Below, piece after piece: positions 9,339-18,511 of a DNA stretch of 64,000 nt. Made by a program: the position numbers and the translations under genes. The first letter of the stretch is position 1. Every line of letters begins with the position of its first letter. The notes under the pieces are model-generated. The model made no database searches. It saw only the letters and a list, made by a program, of their open reading frames with translations, and was not told where the DNA came from. Origin of the DNA: Actibacterium ureilyticum (GTDB taxonomy: Bacteria > Pseudomonadota > Alphaproteobacteria > Rhodobacterales > Rhodobacteraceae); contig NZ_NSBT01000024.1 in NCBI RefSeq assembly GCF_002285435.1, positions 62,001 to 126,000 of the forward strand, in the 5' to 3' direction.

Positions 9339-10255
9339 GTCAGGCCCGTCGCCGGATCAACACCCAGCATCAGATTCAGGTTCTGAACCGCCGCGCCCGA
9401 TGCGCCCTTGCCCAGATTGTCCAGCACCGCGACCAGCACCGCGCGGGTCGCATCGCCACAGACATAAAGCGTCATGCCGTTTGTGTCGTTCATCGCCTCG
9501 GCGTCGATCCGGCCCGGATCGCCCAGCGGCGCGACGGTGACGAATTGCGATCCGGCGTAATGCGCGGCGAGCGCCCCGTGCAGATCGCCCGGCGTGGGCG
9601 TGTCCGCCAGGTCGGCCAGATGCAGCGGCACCTGCACGATCATCCCTTGGGCGAAATTCCCGACCGACGGCACGAAGATCGGCGCGCGGTCCAGCAACCC
9701 GTATTGCGCCATCTCGGGCAGGTGCTTGTGCGCCTGCCCGGTGCCATAAACAAAGCCCTTGGGCGCGGTGCCCGCGTCGTATTCCGCAATCAGCGCCTTG
9801 CCGCCGCCGGTATAGCCGCTGACCGCGTTGATGCTGACACCCAGATCGGCGGGCAGCAGCCCGGCCTCGCGCAAGGGGCGGATCAGCCCGATGGCGCCGG
9901 TGGGATAGCAGCCGGGATTGGCCACGAACCGCGCACCGGCAATCGCCTGCGCCTGACCGGCGGTCATCTCGGCAAAGCCATAGACCCAGTCGGGCGCGAC
10001 CCGGTGCGCGGTCGACGCATCCAGAAGCCGCGTGTCGCCGCCCGCCACGATCTGCGCCGCCTCGCGCGCGGCATCGTCGGGCAGGCACAGGATGGCGATA
10101 TCGGCGGCGTCCAGCGCCTCGGCCCGGGCATTGCGATCCTTGCGGCGGCTTTCATCCAGCCGGATCAGGTCGATATCGCCACGGGTTTCCAGCCGCGCCG
10201 CAATCTGCAACCCGGTGGTGCCCACCTCGCCGTCAATGAAGATCTTCTGTGCCAT
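9335..10255 (-). CDS. argC: N-acetyl-gamma-glutamyl-phosphate reductase (short type)
   Basis: NADPH-dependent reduction of N-acetylglutamyl phosphate to the semialdehyde in arginine synthesis. The 306 residues match the shorter ArgC class. The nucleotide loop is [11 protein letters not shown] near the N-terminus and the catalytic Cys is in [20 protein letters not shown] precedes the ATG. It lies 27 bp downstream of tag in the same orientation and probably shares its transcript. The 3' end overlaps the sterol desaturase-family gene by 4 nt. Confidence 0.96.
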   Translation of the reverse strand: MAQKIFIDGEVGTTGLQIAARLETRGDIDLIRLDESRRKDRNARAEALDAADIAILCLPDDAAREAAQIVAGGDTRLLDASTAHRVAPDWVYGFAEMTAGQAQAIAGARFVANPGCYPTGAIGLIRPLREAGLLPADLGVSINAVSGYTGGGKALIAEYDAGTAPKGFVYGTGQAHKHLPEMAQYGLLDRAPIFVPSVGNFAQGMIVQVPLHLADLADTPTPGDLHGALAAHYAGSQFVTVAPLGDPGRIDAEAMNDTNGMTLYVCGDATRAVLVAVLDNLGKGASGAAVQNLNLMLGVDPATGLT

Positions 10256-10282
10256 CTCTCGCCCCTCGTGCTCGGGCGCGGC

Positions 10283-10882
10283 CTATCCTGTCTTTGCGCC
10301 GAAATCCAGCCCCGCGCCCATCGCCGCCACGCGGTCGTGACAATGACAGCCGACCAGATGATCGTTCACCATCCCCACCGCCTGCATGAAGGCATAGACG
10401 ATGGTCGGCCCGCAGAACTTGAACCCCGCCGCCTTCAGGTCCTTCGAGATCTTCTGCGACAGCGGCGTCTGGGCCGGAACCTCGGCCATGGTGCGGAAAC
10501 GGTTCTGAATCGGCTGACCATCCACGTAATCCCACAGGAACCGGTCAAAGCCCTGCCGCGCCTCGATCCGCTGCCAGGCGCGGGCGTTGCCGATGGTCGC
10601 GGCGATCTTGCCCCGGTGACGGATGATGCCCGGATCGGCCAGAAGCCGCGCGATCTCGGCCTCGTCCCATTCGGCGATCACATGCGGATCGAACCCGGCA
10701 AAGGCGGCGCGAAAATTCTCGCGCTTTTTCAGAATCGTGATCCAGCTCAGACCCGCCTGAAACCCGTCGAGAATCAGCTTTTCCCACAGCGCGCGGCTGT
10801 CGGGGTCGGGCACGCCCCATTCGGTGTCGTGATAGTCGACATAGATTTCCTCGGTTCCGCACCAGTCGCAGCGATGTTCCAT
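10283..10882 (-). CDS. tag: DNA-3-methyladenine glycosylase I
   Basis: Removes 3-methyladenine from alkylated DNA to start base excision repair. It has 199 residues. The N-terminal CDWCG with the later HLVGCHCHD segment carries the Cys/His ligands of the Tag zinc site, and the family segments YHDTEWGVP and GLSWITILKKRENFRAAF are present. It is divergent from the EAL-domain gene across a 126-bp AT-rich region and is upstream of argC. No LexA or Ada-type box was evident. Confidence 0.96.
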   Translation of the reverse strand: MEHRCDWCGTEEIYVDYHDTEWGVPDPDSRALWEKLILDGFQAGLSWITILKKRENFRAAFAGFDPHVIAEWDEAEIARLLADPGIIRHRGKIAATIGNARAWQRIEARQGFDRFLWDYVDGQPIQNRFRTMAEVPAQTPLSQKISKDLKAAGFKFCGPTIVYAFMQAVGMVNDHLVGCHCHDRVAAMGAGLDFGAKTG

Positions 10883-11008
10883 TTTTTTTCAATCTTTTCA
10901 ATTGCAAAGACATGTGGGAACAGATTTAGCACAATTAGAACTAAATAGGAACATTAAGCTCTCTTTAGCGAATACCGCCAAGAGTGGGCGGGACAAGCGG
11001 AGAGAGAC

Positions 11009-11851
11009 ATGACCTCAACCCAACGACCCCCGCAACCGGCTGCGATCGACACCGATGACAGCCCGCTTTCAGCGGCCACCGCCGCCCGCGACCAGTCGGT
11101 CCTGCAGATGGTGCAACACGCGGTGGGAAGCCGCAACGTGGCGCTGGCCTATCAGCCGGTGATGACCTGCGACGGCACCGCGCAGCCCGCCTTTTACGAG
11201 GGGCTGATCCGGATCATGGACGATACCGGGCGGATCATCCCCGCGCGCGATTTCATCGAGGATATCGAGGACAAGGAGCTGGGCCGCCAGATCGATTGCC
11301 TGTCGCTGGAAATGGGCATGGCCGCGCTTCAGGCCGCGCCCGACCTGCGGCTGTCGATCAACATGTCGGCCCGGTCGATCGGCTATTCCCGCTGGAAACG
11401 GATCCTGGAAGACTGGCTTCGTCGGAACGACACCCTGGCCGAACGCCTGATCCTGGAGATCACGGAAAGCTCTGCGATGCAGATGCCCGATCTGGTCACA
11501 GCCTTCATGGCCGAGCTTCAGCACAAGGGAATCGCCTTTGCGCTGGACGATTTCGGCGCGGGCTATACCGCCTTCCGCTATCTCAAGCAGTTCTACTTCG
11601 ACATCCTGAAGATCGACGGTCAGTTCATCCGCCGCATCCATGACGATCCCGACAATCAGGTGCTGGCGCGTGCCCTGATCGGGATCGGCCAGCATTTCGA
11701 CATGGTCACCGTGGCGGAATTCGTGGAAACCCATGAAGAAGCAAGCTTTTTGCGCGACGCCGGGATCGACTGCATGCAGGGCTATTACTATGGCGCCCCC
11801 AGCCTGAGCCCGCCCTGGGAATATGGCAGGACACGGCAGAAAACAGCCTGA
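11009..11851 (+). CDS. EAL-domain protein, probable c-di-GMP phosphodiesterase
   Basis: A stand-alone EAL domain of 280 residues, predicted cytoplasmic, with no GGDEF, PAS or receiver domain. The signature is YEGLIR (E64) in place of EALLR. The other catalytic elements are kept: NMS, EITES, the DDFGAG double aspartate, KIDGQF lysine, the AEFVET glutamate and MQGYYYG glutamine. All metal ligands therefore look intact and hydrolysis of c-di-GMP to pGpG is likely. GCGGAGAGAG precedes the ATG. The upstream 126 bp shared with tag is AT-rich and must hold both promoters. Confidence 0.88.
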   Translation: MTSTQRPPQPAAIDTDDSPLSAATAARDQSVLQMVQHAVGSRNVALAYQPVMTCDGTAQPAFYEGLIRIMDDTGRIIPARDFIEDIEDKELGRQIDCLSLEMGMAALQAAPDLRLSINMSARSIGYSRWKRILEDWLRRNDTLAERLILEITESSAMQMPDLVTAFMAELQHKGIAFALDDFGAGYTAFRYLKQFYFDILKIDGQFIRRIHDDPDNQVLARALIGIGQHFDMVTVAEFVETHEEASFLRDAGIDCMQGYYYGAPSLSPPWEYGRTRQKTA

Positions 11852-12014
11852 TCCACCCCCCGCCCGCGCCCGTCCCCCGGCGCCATTCCGGTTTCGGTTG
11901 CCCTTTCCTTTGCAACTGCTTACGACTGAATGCGCACCGCCCGGGGCACCTGCGCGACCGAGCCCATCTGGAAGATCGCACAGCCCCACCGAACTTGAGG
12001 GAGAGGATTTTCTG

Positions 12015-13190
12015 ATGACCAATGTCGTGATCGTTTCGGCTGGCCGCACACCTGTCGGCAGCTTCAGCGGCTCGTTTGCCAACACACCCGCGCATGATCT
12101 GGGCGCCGCCGTCCTGCAAGGCATCGTCGAACGGGCCGGGATCGACAAGGCCGAAGTGTCCGAAACGATCCTGGGTCAGGTTCTGACCGGCGGTCAGGGC
12201 CAGAACCCCGCGCGTCAGGCACATATCAATGCCGGTCTGCCGAAGGAAAGCGCCGCCTGGGGCATCAACCAGGTTTGCGGCTCGGGCCTGCGGGCCGTGG
12301 CGCTGGGCGCACAGCACATCCAGCTGGGCGATGCCGCCATCGTCGCCGCGGGCGGCCAGGAAAACATGTCGATGAGCCCCCATGTCGCGAACCTGCGCGC
12401 GGGCCACAAGATGGGCGACATGAAATTCATCGACAGCATGATCAAGGACGGCCTGTGGGATGCCTTCAACGGCTATCACATGGGTCAAACCGCCGAGAAC
12501 GTCGCCGAGCAATGGCAGATCAGCCGCGAGATGCAGGACGAATTCGCCGTCGCCAGCCAGAACAAGGCCGAGGCCGCGCAAAAGGCCGGCAAGTTCGTGG
12601 ACGAGATCATCCCCTTCACCGTCAAGACCCGCAAGGGCGACATCGTGGTCGATGCCGACGAATATATCCGCCACGGCGCGACCATCGAAGCGATGCAGAA
12701 ACTGCGCCCGGCCTTTACCAAGGACGGATCTGTCACCGCCGCGAATGCCTCGGGCCTGAATGACGGCGCCGCCGCCGTCCTGCTGATGAGCGCGGAAGAG
12801 GCCGAAAAGCGCGGGCTGGAACCGCTGGCCCGCATCGCGTCCTATGCCACCGCGGGCCTGGACCCGTCGATCATGGGCGTCGGCCCGATCTATGCCAGCC
12901 GCAAGGCGCTGGACAAGGCCGGCTGGAAGGTTGGCGATCTGGACCTGATCGAGGCGAACGAGGCGTTCGCCGCCCAGGCCTGCGCCGTGAACAAGGACAT
13001 GGGCTGGGACCCCGAGAAGGTGAACGTCAACGGCGGCGCCATCGCCATCGGCCACCCGATCGGCGCGTCGGGCTGCCGGGTGCTGAACACGCTGCTGTTC
13101 GAAATGAAGCGCCGCGACGTGAAAAAGGGTCTGGCGACCCTGTGCATCGGCGGCGGCATGGGCGTGGCCATGTGCCTGGAACGCCCCTGA
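12015..13190 (+). CDS. phaA: Acetyl-CoA C-acetyltransferase (beta-ketothiolase)
   Basis: Condenses two acetyl-CoA into acetoacetyl-CoA, the first step of polyhydroxybutyrate synthesis. The 391 residues are the standard biosynthetic thiolase length. The nucleophile Cys88 is in QVCGSG, the catalytic His in [14 protein letters not shown] and the second Cys in LCIGGGMG near the C-terminus. The ATG at 12015 is preceded by GGGAGAGGA. phaB follows on the same strand after a strong terminator, so the two are separate or only partly linked units. A polymer synthase is not in this window. Confidence 0.96.
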   Translation: MTNVVIVSAGRTPVGSFSGSFANTPAHDLGAAVLQGIVERAGIDKAEVSETILGQVLTGGQGQNPARQAHINAGLPKESAAWGINQVCGSGLRAVALGAQHIQLGDAAIVAAGGQENMSMSPHVANLRAGHKMGDMKFIDSMIKDGLWDAFNGYHMGQTAENVAEQWQISREMQDEFAVASQNKAEAAQKAGKFVDEIIPFTVKTRKGDIVVDADEYIRHGATIEAMQKLRPAFTKDGSVTAANASGLNDGAAAVLLMSAEEAEKRGLEPLARIASYATAGLDPSIMGVGPIYASRKALDKAGWKVGDLDLIEANEAFAAQACAVNKDMGWDPEKVNVNGGAIAIGHPIGASGCRVLNTLLFEMKRRDVKKGLATLCIGGGMGVAMCLERP

Positions 13191-13217
13191 GCGGGCGCCG
13201 CACCGGCATGAACAACA

Positions 13218-13250
13218 GGGGCGCCCCGATCCGGGCGCCCCTTTTCTTTT
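13218..13250 (+). terminator. Rho-independent terminator after phaA
   Basis: A perfect 9-bp stem, GGGGCGCCC (13218-13226) with GGGCGCCCC (13233-13241), closes a 6-nt loop and is followed by TTTTCTTTTT. It lies 28 bp past the phaA stop codon and separates phaA from phaB. Confidence 0.9.
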
Positions 13251-13290
13251 TCTTCGGCGGAAAAAGATAAGCGAATCCCGGGATTTATTA

Positions 13291-13307
13291 GCGCAACAAT
13301 GTTGCGC
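13291..13307. promoter_or_regulatory. Palindrome upstream of phaB, possible PhaR-type operator
   Basis: GCGCAACA-A-TGTTGCGC is a perfect 8-bp inverted repeat around one base, 58 bp upstream of the phaB start. A partial repeat (GTCGCAACTGCG, 13313-13324) follows. In related bacteria the granule regulator PhaR controls pha genes through short TGC/GCA-type repeats, so this is a candidate operator. The assignment to PhaR is inference. Confidence 0.45.
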
Positions 13308-13365
13308 ATCCCGTCGCAACTGCGTAACAGAGTTATCAACGCATTCTGCCAATCAGGAGGATTTC

Positions 13366-14088
13366 ATGGCACGGACAGCATTGGTCACCGGGGGCTCGCG
13401 CGGGATTGGCGAGGCGATTTCAAAGGCCCTGAAGGCCGAAGGATACAACGTCGCCGCCACCTATGCCGGCAATGACGAGAAAGCCGCCGCCTTTACCGAG
13501 GCAACCGGCATCAAGACCTATAAGTGGAACGTTGCCGATTACGAAGCCAGCGCCGCGGGCATCGCCCAGGTCGAGGCCGATCTGGGCCCGATCGACGTGG
13601 TCGTGGCCAACGCGGGCATCACCCGTGACGCCCCCTTCCACAAGATGTCGCCCGAACAGTGGAAAGAGGTGATCGACACCAACCTGACCGGCGTATTCAA
13701 CACCATCCACCCGATCTGGCCCGGCATGCGCGAACGCAAGTTCGGCCGCGTGATCGTCATCAGCTCGATCAACGGCCAGAAAGGCCAGTTCGCACAGGTG
13801 AACTATGCCGCGACCAAGGCGGGCGATCTGGGCATCGTGAAATCCCTGGCCCAGGAAGGCGCGCGCGCCGGCATCACCGCCAACGCGATCTGCCCGGGCT
13901 ATATCGCAACGGAAATGGTCATGGCGGTGCCGGAAAAGGTCCGCGATTCGATCATCGCGCAGATCCCGACCGGCCGCCTGGGCGAGCCCGAGGAAATCGC
14001 GCGCTGCGTGACCTTCCTGGCGTCGGACGATGCGGGCTTTATCAACGGCTCGACCATCTCGGCCAATGGCGGTCAATTCTTCGTCTGA
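13366..14088 (+). CDS. phaB: Acetoacetyl-CoA reductase
   Basis: NADPH-dependent reduction of acetoacetyl-CoA to (R)-3-hydroxybutyryl-CoA, the polyhydroxybutyrate monomer. It is a 240-residue short-chain dehydrogenase. The cofactor loop is TGGSRGIGEAI, NAGIT follows, and the catalytic Ser and Tyr-x3-Lys are in ISSINGQKGQF and NYAATKAG. The start has an excellent AGGAGG at 13355-13360. It is downstream of phaA but behind that gene's terminator and its own palindrome-bearing upstream region, which suggests an independent promoter. Confidence 0.96.
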   Translation: MARTALVTGGSRGIGEAISKALKAEGYNVAATYAGNDEKAAAFTEATGIKTYKWNVADYEASAAGIAQVEADLGPIDVVVANAGITRDAPFHKMSPEQWKEVIDTNLTGVFNTIHPIWPGMRERKFGRVIVISSINGQKGQFAQVNYAATKAGDLGIVKSLAQEGARAGITANAICPGYIATEMVMAVPEKVRDSIIAQIPTGRLGEPEEIARCVTFLASDDAGFINGSTISANGGQFFV

Positions 14089-14114
14089 TCGCCACGGCGG
14101 ATCGTGATTGGCAA

Positions 14115-14143
14115 GGGCCGCCCCAACCGGGCGGCCCTTTTCT
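14115..14143 (+). terminator. Rho-independent terminator after phaB
   Basis: A 9-bp stem GGGCCGCCC (14115-14123) with GGGCGGCCC (14129-14137), 5-nt loop, followed by TTTTCTT. The T run abuts the end of the convergent small gene ending at 14143. Confidence 0.88.
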
Positions 14144-14289
14144 TACGCCGTAGCCAGGCCGGAACCTTTCACCTTGTCGGTGCGGCTCGGCCGGGTTCGG
14201 CGAAACAGGGACAGAAAGGCCAGCGAACGCTGGCGGCGGGCCTCTTCCATGGCGGCGCGGATCTTGGGATCGGTGCTGGTCAGGTACAT
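14143..14289 (-). CDS. Small basic protein divergent from a LysR regulator
   Basis: A 48-residue, Arg-rich protein starting MYLTSTDPKIRAAMEEARRQ. It has a predicted amphipathic helix (residues 8-30) and a basic tail. GCAAAGGAGCG sits at proper distance before the ATG, the main evidence that it is translated. The frame extends further upstream, but that part overlaps the LysR gene. I do not recognise a named family. A 109-bp AT-rich region separates it from the divergent LysR gene and could hold the regulator's binding site. Confidence 0.6.
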   Translation of the reverse strand: MYLTSTDPKIRAAMEEARRQRSLAFLSLFRRTRPSRTDKVKGSGLATA

Positions 14290-14398
14290 CTGGCGCTCCT
14301 TTGCATTAGCAAAACTGTCTTGAATTGAATATGCGCCCGCGACTAGAACTGCACAAACGAGACTTCTTGCCACTTTACTTAAGTTAAATTTAACCGAT

Positions 14399-15346
14399 AT
14401 GACCGACCGCCTGCCCCCGCTGACCGCCCTGCGCGCCTTTGAGGCCGCCGCGCGCCACCTGTCCTTTGCCAAGGCGGCGGACGAGTTGAACGTGACCCCC
14501 GCCGCGCTGAGCTATCAGATCAAGTCGCTGGAACAGCATCTGGGGGCGCCGCTGTTCCGGCGGCTAAACCGGGCGGTCGCGCTGACCGATGCGGGCCGCC
14601 AACTGTCACCCGGCACGACCGAGGCGTTCCAGGCGTTGGCCGCGGCCTGGCACGCAACGCGCCGGTTGCAGGACGATGCGACGCTGACGGTCACGGCTGG
14701 CCCCGCGCTGACGGCGAAATGGCTGGCGCCGCGCCTGTTCGAATTCGCCCGCGCGCACCCCGAGATCGAGCTGCGATTCTCGGCCACGCTGCGCACGCTC
14801 GACCTGGAACGCGACGGCGTCGATGTCGCGATCCGGTTCGGCCAGGGCACGGATGAGGGGCTGGTATCGGTGCCCGTGCGCAAGGAATGGATGACCCCGG
14901 TCATGACACCCGCCATGGCCGAAGAATTCCCCACCCCCGAAAGCCTGACCCAGGCGCCGCTTCTGTTCGACGATTCGATCAGCTTCCTCGATCCGCCCTG
15001 CGACTGGCCCACCTGGTTCCGCGCGGTGGGGGTCGATCACACACCGCAGCGCGGATCGCATTTTTCCAATGCCGACCACGCCATCGACGCCGCGATCGCC
15101 GGTATGGGTGCGGTGCTGGGCCGCCGGTCGATGATCATCAAGGACGTGTTGGAAGGACGGCTCGTCATGCCATACAAGGTGGCGATCGAAACCGATGCGC
15201 GGTTCCGGTTCCTGTGCCTGGACGGCACCGAAAACCGCCCGCAAATCGCCGCCTTTCGCGACTGGTTCCTTGCAGAGATCGCCAAAACCGCGCACATATC
15301 GGACGGCCTGACGATCATTCCCATCAAGGACGTTCCTTCCGCATGA
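14399..15346 (+). CDS. LysR-family regulator, GcvA-like
   Basis: A 315-residue transcription factor. The winged helix-turn-helix (residues 1-62, PPLTALRAFEAAARHLSFAK and ELNVTPAALSYQIKSLE) is typical of the GcvA subgroup. The substrate-binding domain follows. The stop codon overlaps the ATG of the exporter gene (ATGA), so both are made from one message and the exporter is its likely target. Upstream, ACTTAAGTTAAATTTAAC at 14377-14394 is an AT-rich, LysR-box-like stretch that may serve autoregulation. Confidence 0.9.
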   Translation: MTDRLPPLTALRAFEAAARHLSFAKAADELNVTPAALSYQIKSLEQHLGAPLFRRLNRAVALTDAGRQLSPGTTEAFQALAAAWHATRRLQDDATLTVTAGPALTAKWLAPRLFEFARAHPEIELRFSATLRTLDLERDGVDVAIRFGQGTDEGLVSVPVRKEWMTPVMTPAMAEEFPTPESLTQAPLLFDDSISFLDPPCDWPTWFRAVGVDHTPQRGSHFSNADHAIDAAIAGMGAVLGRRSMIIKDVLEGRLVMPYKVAIETDARFRFLCLDGTENRPQIAAFRDWFLAEIAKTAHISDGLTIIPIKDVPSA

Positions 15347-16215
15347 CACAGACCACCGCCACCGGCATCGGTTTCATCGCCGTGCTGCTTTGGGCGCTGC
15401 TGGCGCTGTTCACCGTGGGCTCTGCCCCGGTACCGCCGCTGCAACTGAACGCGATCTGCTTTTCCATCGGTGGGCTGATCGGCATCGTCTGGGTGCTGGT
15501 CACCGGCGGCGCGGGACGGCTGCGCCAGGTGCGCTGGACCGTCTATGCCTTTGGGACGCTGGGGCTTTTCGGCTATCACGCGCTCTATTTCTCGGCCCTG
15601 CGGATGGCGCCCGCGGCGCAGGCGGGGCTGATCGCCTATCTCTGGCCGCTGCTGATCGTGCTGTTTTCCGGGCTGCTGCCGGGCGAGCATCTGCGGGCGG
15701 GCCACATCATCGGGGCGCTGATCGGGTTTGCCGGGGCGGCGCTGATCGTGCTGCGCGGCGCGGCGGGGTTCGACACGTCCGCCCTGCCCGGCTATGGGCT
15801 GGCACTACTGTGTGCGCTGACATGGTCGGGCTATTCGGTGATCTCGCGCCGGTTGGGACAGCTCCCCACCGAAACGGTCGCGGTGTTCTGCCTGGCGACG
15901 GCGGCGCTGTCGCTGCCGCTGCATCTGGCGCTAGAGGACACGGTCTGGCCCACGACATCGTTGGGCTGGCTCTCGTGCCTGGCGCTGGGGCTGGGACCCG
16001 TGGGGCTGGCGTTTTACGTGTGGGATATCGGCGTCAAGCGCGGCAATATCCAGCTTCTGGGGGTGGCGTCCTATGCCGCGCCCCTGTTGTCGACGCTGGT
16101 GCTGATCGTGGCGGGATTTGCCAAGCCGACGGCATCGCTTGGTCTGGCGGCGCTGCTGATCACCGGCGGTGCGGCGCTGGCCGCGCGGGCCAGCGCTGTC
16201 AGAACTCAGGCGTGA
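15343..16215 (+). CDS. EamA/DMT-family exporter
   Basis: A 290-residue inner-membrane protein with about ten hydrophobic segments in two EamA repeats, the usual drug/metabolite transporter layout. Related proteins export amino acids (YddG, RhaT-like groups); YddG-type aromatic amino acid export is a reasonable guess but unproven. The ATG at 15343 overlaps the LysR stop codon. The 3' end overlaps the DUF465 gene on the other strand by 10 nt. Confidence 0.87.
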   Translation: MTQTTATGIGFIAVLLWALLALFTVGSAPVPPLQLNAICFSIGGLIGIVWVLVTGGAGRLRQVRWTVYAFGTLGLFGYHALYFSALRMAPAAQAGLIAYLWPLLIVLFSGLLPGEHLRAGHIIGALIGFAGAALIVLRGAAGFDTSALPGYGLALLCALTWSGYSVISRRLGQLPTETVAVFCLATAALSLPLHLALEDTVWPTTSLGWLSCLALGLGPVGLAFYVWDIGVKRGNIQLLGVASYAAPLLSTLVLIVAGFAKPTASLGLAALLITGGAALAARASAVRTQA

Positions 16216-16373
16216 GTCAGACGTTCGATTTCTTCCTTGATGCGAAGCTTCTGCTTCTTGAGATCGGCAATATGCAGATCATCCGTTGAGAGCACGCGCT
16301 GTGCCTCTTCGACACGTTGCGAGAGAGTTTGGTGTTTTCGACGGAGTTCCTGCAGATGCGAACTCATTGACAT
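16206..16373 (-). CDS. YdcH-family (DUF465) protein
   Basis: A 55-residue, strongly helical, charged protein (MSMSSHLQELRRKHQTLSQR start) with heptad-like leucines across its length. It fits DUF465/YdcH small coiled-coil proteins of unknown function. GAGAGGAGGACGATC directly precedes the chosen ATG, an unusually strong ribosome binding site that excludes the upstream in-frame start. It stands alone, with trmN6 following upstream in the same orientation across an 83-bp gap. Confidence 0.88.
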   Translation of the reverse strand: MSMSSHLQELRRKHQTLSQRVEEAQRVLSTDDLHIADLKKQKLRIKEEIERLTHA

Positions 16374-16456
16374 GATCGTCCTCCTCTCTTGTGTAACAAA
16401 GCCGTTACAGTGCAGCACAGAATCCGAGTCGTGTCACGGACAGAAAAACCTTCATT

Positions 16457-17242
16457 TCAATACAGTTGATCGCCGCTGCCCTTTGCATCGGGCCAGGGAA
16501 AGGCTGCGCCATCCTGTAGCACAGCGTGAATATCGGGCGTGTAATCGGGGCGGTCGGCTTCGTGCGCCGCCCCCTGATGCAGCACAACCTCAGGTAACAG
16601 CCTAAACGCTGCGCGACCATCCTTGCGCGCGCGCAACAGCACCAGTTTCGCTGCCCGTTTCTTGCGCGGCACCAGCGGACACAGCGCGATGCTGCCCAGT
16701 CGGCGCTGCACCGCCGACAACAGATCGGGCACGCGTTCGACCCGCTGGATCATCGTCAGGTACCCCTTGGGCGCCAGACGGCGGGCGGCCACATCGACCC
16801 AATCGCTCAGCGGTGTGTCCCCGCCCAGCGCGGTTTCCCGGCCCGGATCGGTGGCGGCCACGCTGCGATCACGTTGATAATAGGGCGGATTGGCAAAGAC
16901 ATGGTCGAAACTGCGCTGTCGCAGGTCGGGGGGCAAGGCGGTCAGGTCGGCCTGAACAACCTGCATCGTCATGCCATTCTCAGCCGCATTGCGGATGGCC
17001 AGTGCGGCATAATCCGGCTGAAGCTCGACCGCGGTCAGGTCCAGCCCCGGCACCCGCGCGGCGAGGCACAGGCTGGCCGTGCCCACGCCGCAGCCCAGCT
17101 CCAACACACGCTCGCCGGGTTGGGCCGGAACCGCCGCGGCCAAAAGCACCGCATCCACGCCCGCGCGAAAACCCGCGCGCGGCTGCCAGATCGCCAGCCG
17201 CCCGTTCAGGAACCGGTCGCAGCTCAGCGCAGCCTCAGCCAT
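16457..17242 (-). CDS. trmN6: tRNA1(Val) adenine-37 N6-methyltransferase (TrmN6 family)
   Basis: A 261-residue SAM-dependent methyltransferase. Motif I is ELGCGVGTASLCLAAR. The catalytic NPPY motif (ANPPYYQRD) marks an amino-methyltransferase acting on adenine, as in the TrmN6/YfiC (COG4123) family, which modifies A37 of tRNA1-Val. The start at 17242 overlaps the DUF2007 gene by 8 nt, so the two are coupled. The substrate is assigned by family only. Confidence 0.85.
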   Translation of the reverse strand: MAEAALSCDRFLNGRLAIWQPRAGFRAGVDAVLLAAAVPAQPGERVLELGCGVGTASLCLAARVPGLDLTAVELQPDYAALAIRNAAENGMTMQVVQADLTALPPDLRQRSFDHVFANPPYYQRDRSVAATDPGRETALGGDTPLSDWVDVAARRLAPKGYLTMIQRVERVPDLLSAVQRRLGSIALCPLVPRKKRAAKLVLLRARKDGRAAFRLLPEVVLHQGAAHEADRPDYTPDIHAVLQDGAAFPWPDAKGSGDQLY

Positions 17243-17453
17243 CGGTATAGGGAATGTCGTGATCGCGCAGAATCGCCCGCGCCCGGAACATGTCGGCATC
17301 GCGGATCATGATCCGCCGCGGCAATATGCCAATGGACCCTTCCAGGACGCTCATGTGGACATCCATTTCAAAGCAGTCTATCTCCTCTGAGTGGAGGAGC
17401 GCCGTGACAAACGCCACCAGCGTCGGGTCATTGGTACGAAGCAGCTCTTTCAT
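17235..17453 (-). CDS. DUF2007-family protein
   Basis: A 72-residue protein starting MKELLRTNDPTLVAFVTALL. The first half is a helix and the second half has the RIMIRDADMFRARAIL segment of DUF2007 proteins, a small PII-like fold probably involved in signalling. It overlaps trmN6 by 8 nt and is divergent from the polyprenyl synthase gene with 56 bp between start codons. The ribosome binding site is weak. Function unknown. Confidence 0.8.
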   Translation of the reverse strand: MKELLRTNDPTLVAFVTALLHSEEIDCFEMDVHMSVLEGSIGILPRRIMIRDADMFRARAILRDHDIPYTDG

Positions 17454-17509
17454 ATCCAATGACTTAAGGGGAAGCCCCCCGGTTTGTCGAGCCAAGTGAC
17501 GAGAGCGTG

Positions 17510-18511
17510 ATGAGCCTGGACGAAACAGCCACGAAACCACATGAACGACTGGGCGCGCATCTGGCCGACCAGATGCAGGCGGTGAATGCCCTGATCCGCG
17601 AACGGATGGCGTCGGAACACGCCCCGCGCATCCCCGAAGTGTCGGCGCATCTGGTCGATGCGGGCGGCAAGCGCCTGCGCCCGATGCTGACGCTGGCGGC
17701 GGCCGATCTGTGCGGCTATGGCGGCGGGCATCACATCCATCTGGCCGCGACCGTCGAATTCATCCACACCGCCACGCTGCTGCATGACGATGTGGTGGAT
17801 GAAAGCGGCCAGCGGCGCGGGCGGCCCACCGCGAACCTGCTGTGGGACAACAAAAGCTCTGTCCTGGTGGGCGATTACCTGTTCGCGCGGTCGTTCCAGT
17901 TGATGGTCGAAACCGGCTCGCTCAGGGTGCTGGACATCCTGGCCAATGCGGCCGCCACCATTGCCGAGGGCGAGGTGCTGCAGCTGACCGCGGCGCAGGA
18001 TCTGAAGACGGACGAGGAGATCTATCTGAAGGTCGTGCGCGGCAAGACGGCGGCACTGTTTTCGGCGGCGACCGAGGTTGGCGGCGTGATCGCTGGCGCG
18101 CCCGAGGAACAGATCCGTGCGCTTCATACCTATGGCGATGCGCTGGGGATCAGTTTCCAGATCGTCGATGACCTGCTGGATTATGCCGGTCAGGCCAGCG
18201 CGACGGGCAAGAATGTGGGCGACGATTTCCGCGAGCGCAAGCTGACCCTGCCGCTGATCAAGGCGGTGGCCAAGGCCGACGCGGAGGAACGCGCGTTCTG
18301 GAGCCGCACCATCGAAAAGGGCGACCAGCGCGACGGCGATCTGGACCGCGCACTGGCGTTGCTGGACAAGCACCAGGCACTGGTCGACACACGGACCGAG
18401 GCGCTGGCATGGGCCGCACGGGCCAAGGAGGCGCTGACCGTCCTGCCGGAACACCCGGTGCGCGACATGCTGTCGGATCTGGCCGATTACGTGGTGGCGC
18501 GGGTCAGCTGA
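17510..18511 (+). CDS. Long-chain polyprenyl diphosphate synthase (quinone side chain)
   Basis: Elongates farnesyl diphosphate with isopentenyl diphosphate to the octa- or decaprenyl tail of ubiquinone. The protein has 333 residues. The first Asp-rich motif is DDVVD (93-97) and the second is DDLLD (near 223), with GGKRLRP at 52-58. Small residues lie ahead of the first motif, as in long-chain (IspB/DdsA) enzymes. Chain length cannot be read; Rhodobacterales usually make Q10. A GTG at 17507 immediately precedes the chosen ATG. The 3' end overlaps ispE by 8 nt; ubiA, its partner in quinone synthesis, is at 51637. Confidence 0.93.
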   Translation: MSLDETATKPHERLGAHLADQMQAVNALIRERMASEHAPRIPEVSAHLVDAGGKRLRPMLTLAAADLCGYGGGHHIHLAATVEFIHTATLLHDDVVDESGQRRGRPTANLLWDNKSSVLVGDYLFARSFQLMVETGSLRVLDILANAAATIAEGEVLQLTAAQDLKTDEEIYLKVVRGKTAALFSAATEVGGVIAGAPEEQIRALHTYGDALGISFQIVDDLLDYAGQASATGKNVGDDFRERKLTLPLIKAVAKADAEERAFWSRTIEKGDQRDGDLDRALALLDKHQALVDTRTEALAWAARAKEALTVLPEHPVRDMLSDLADYVVARVS

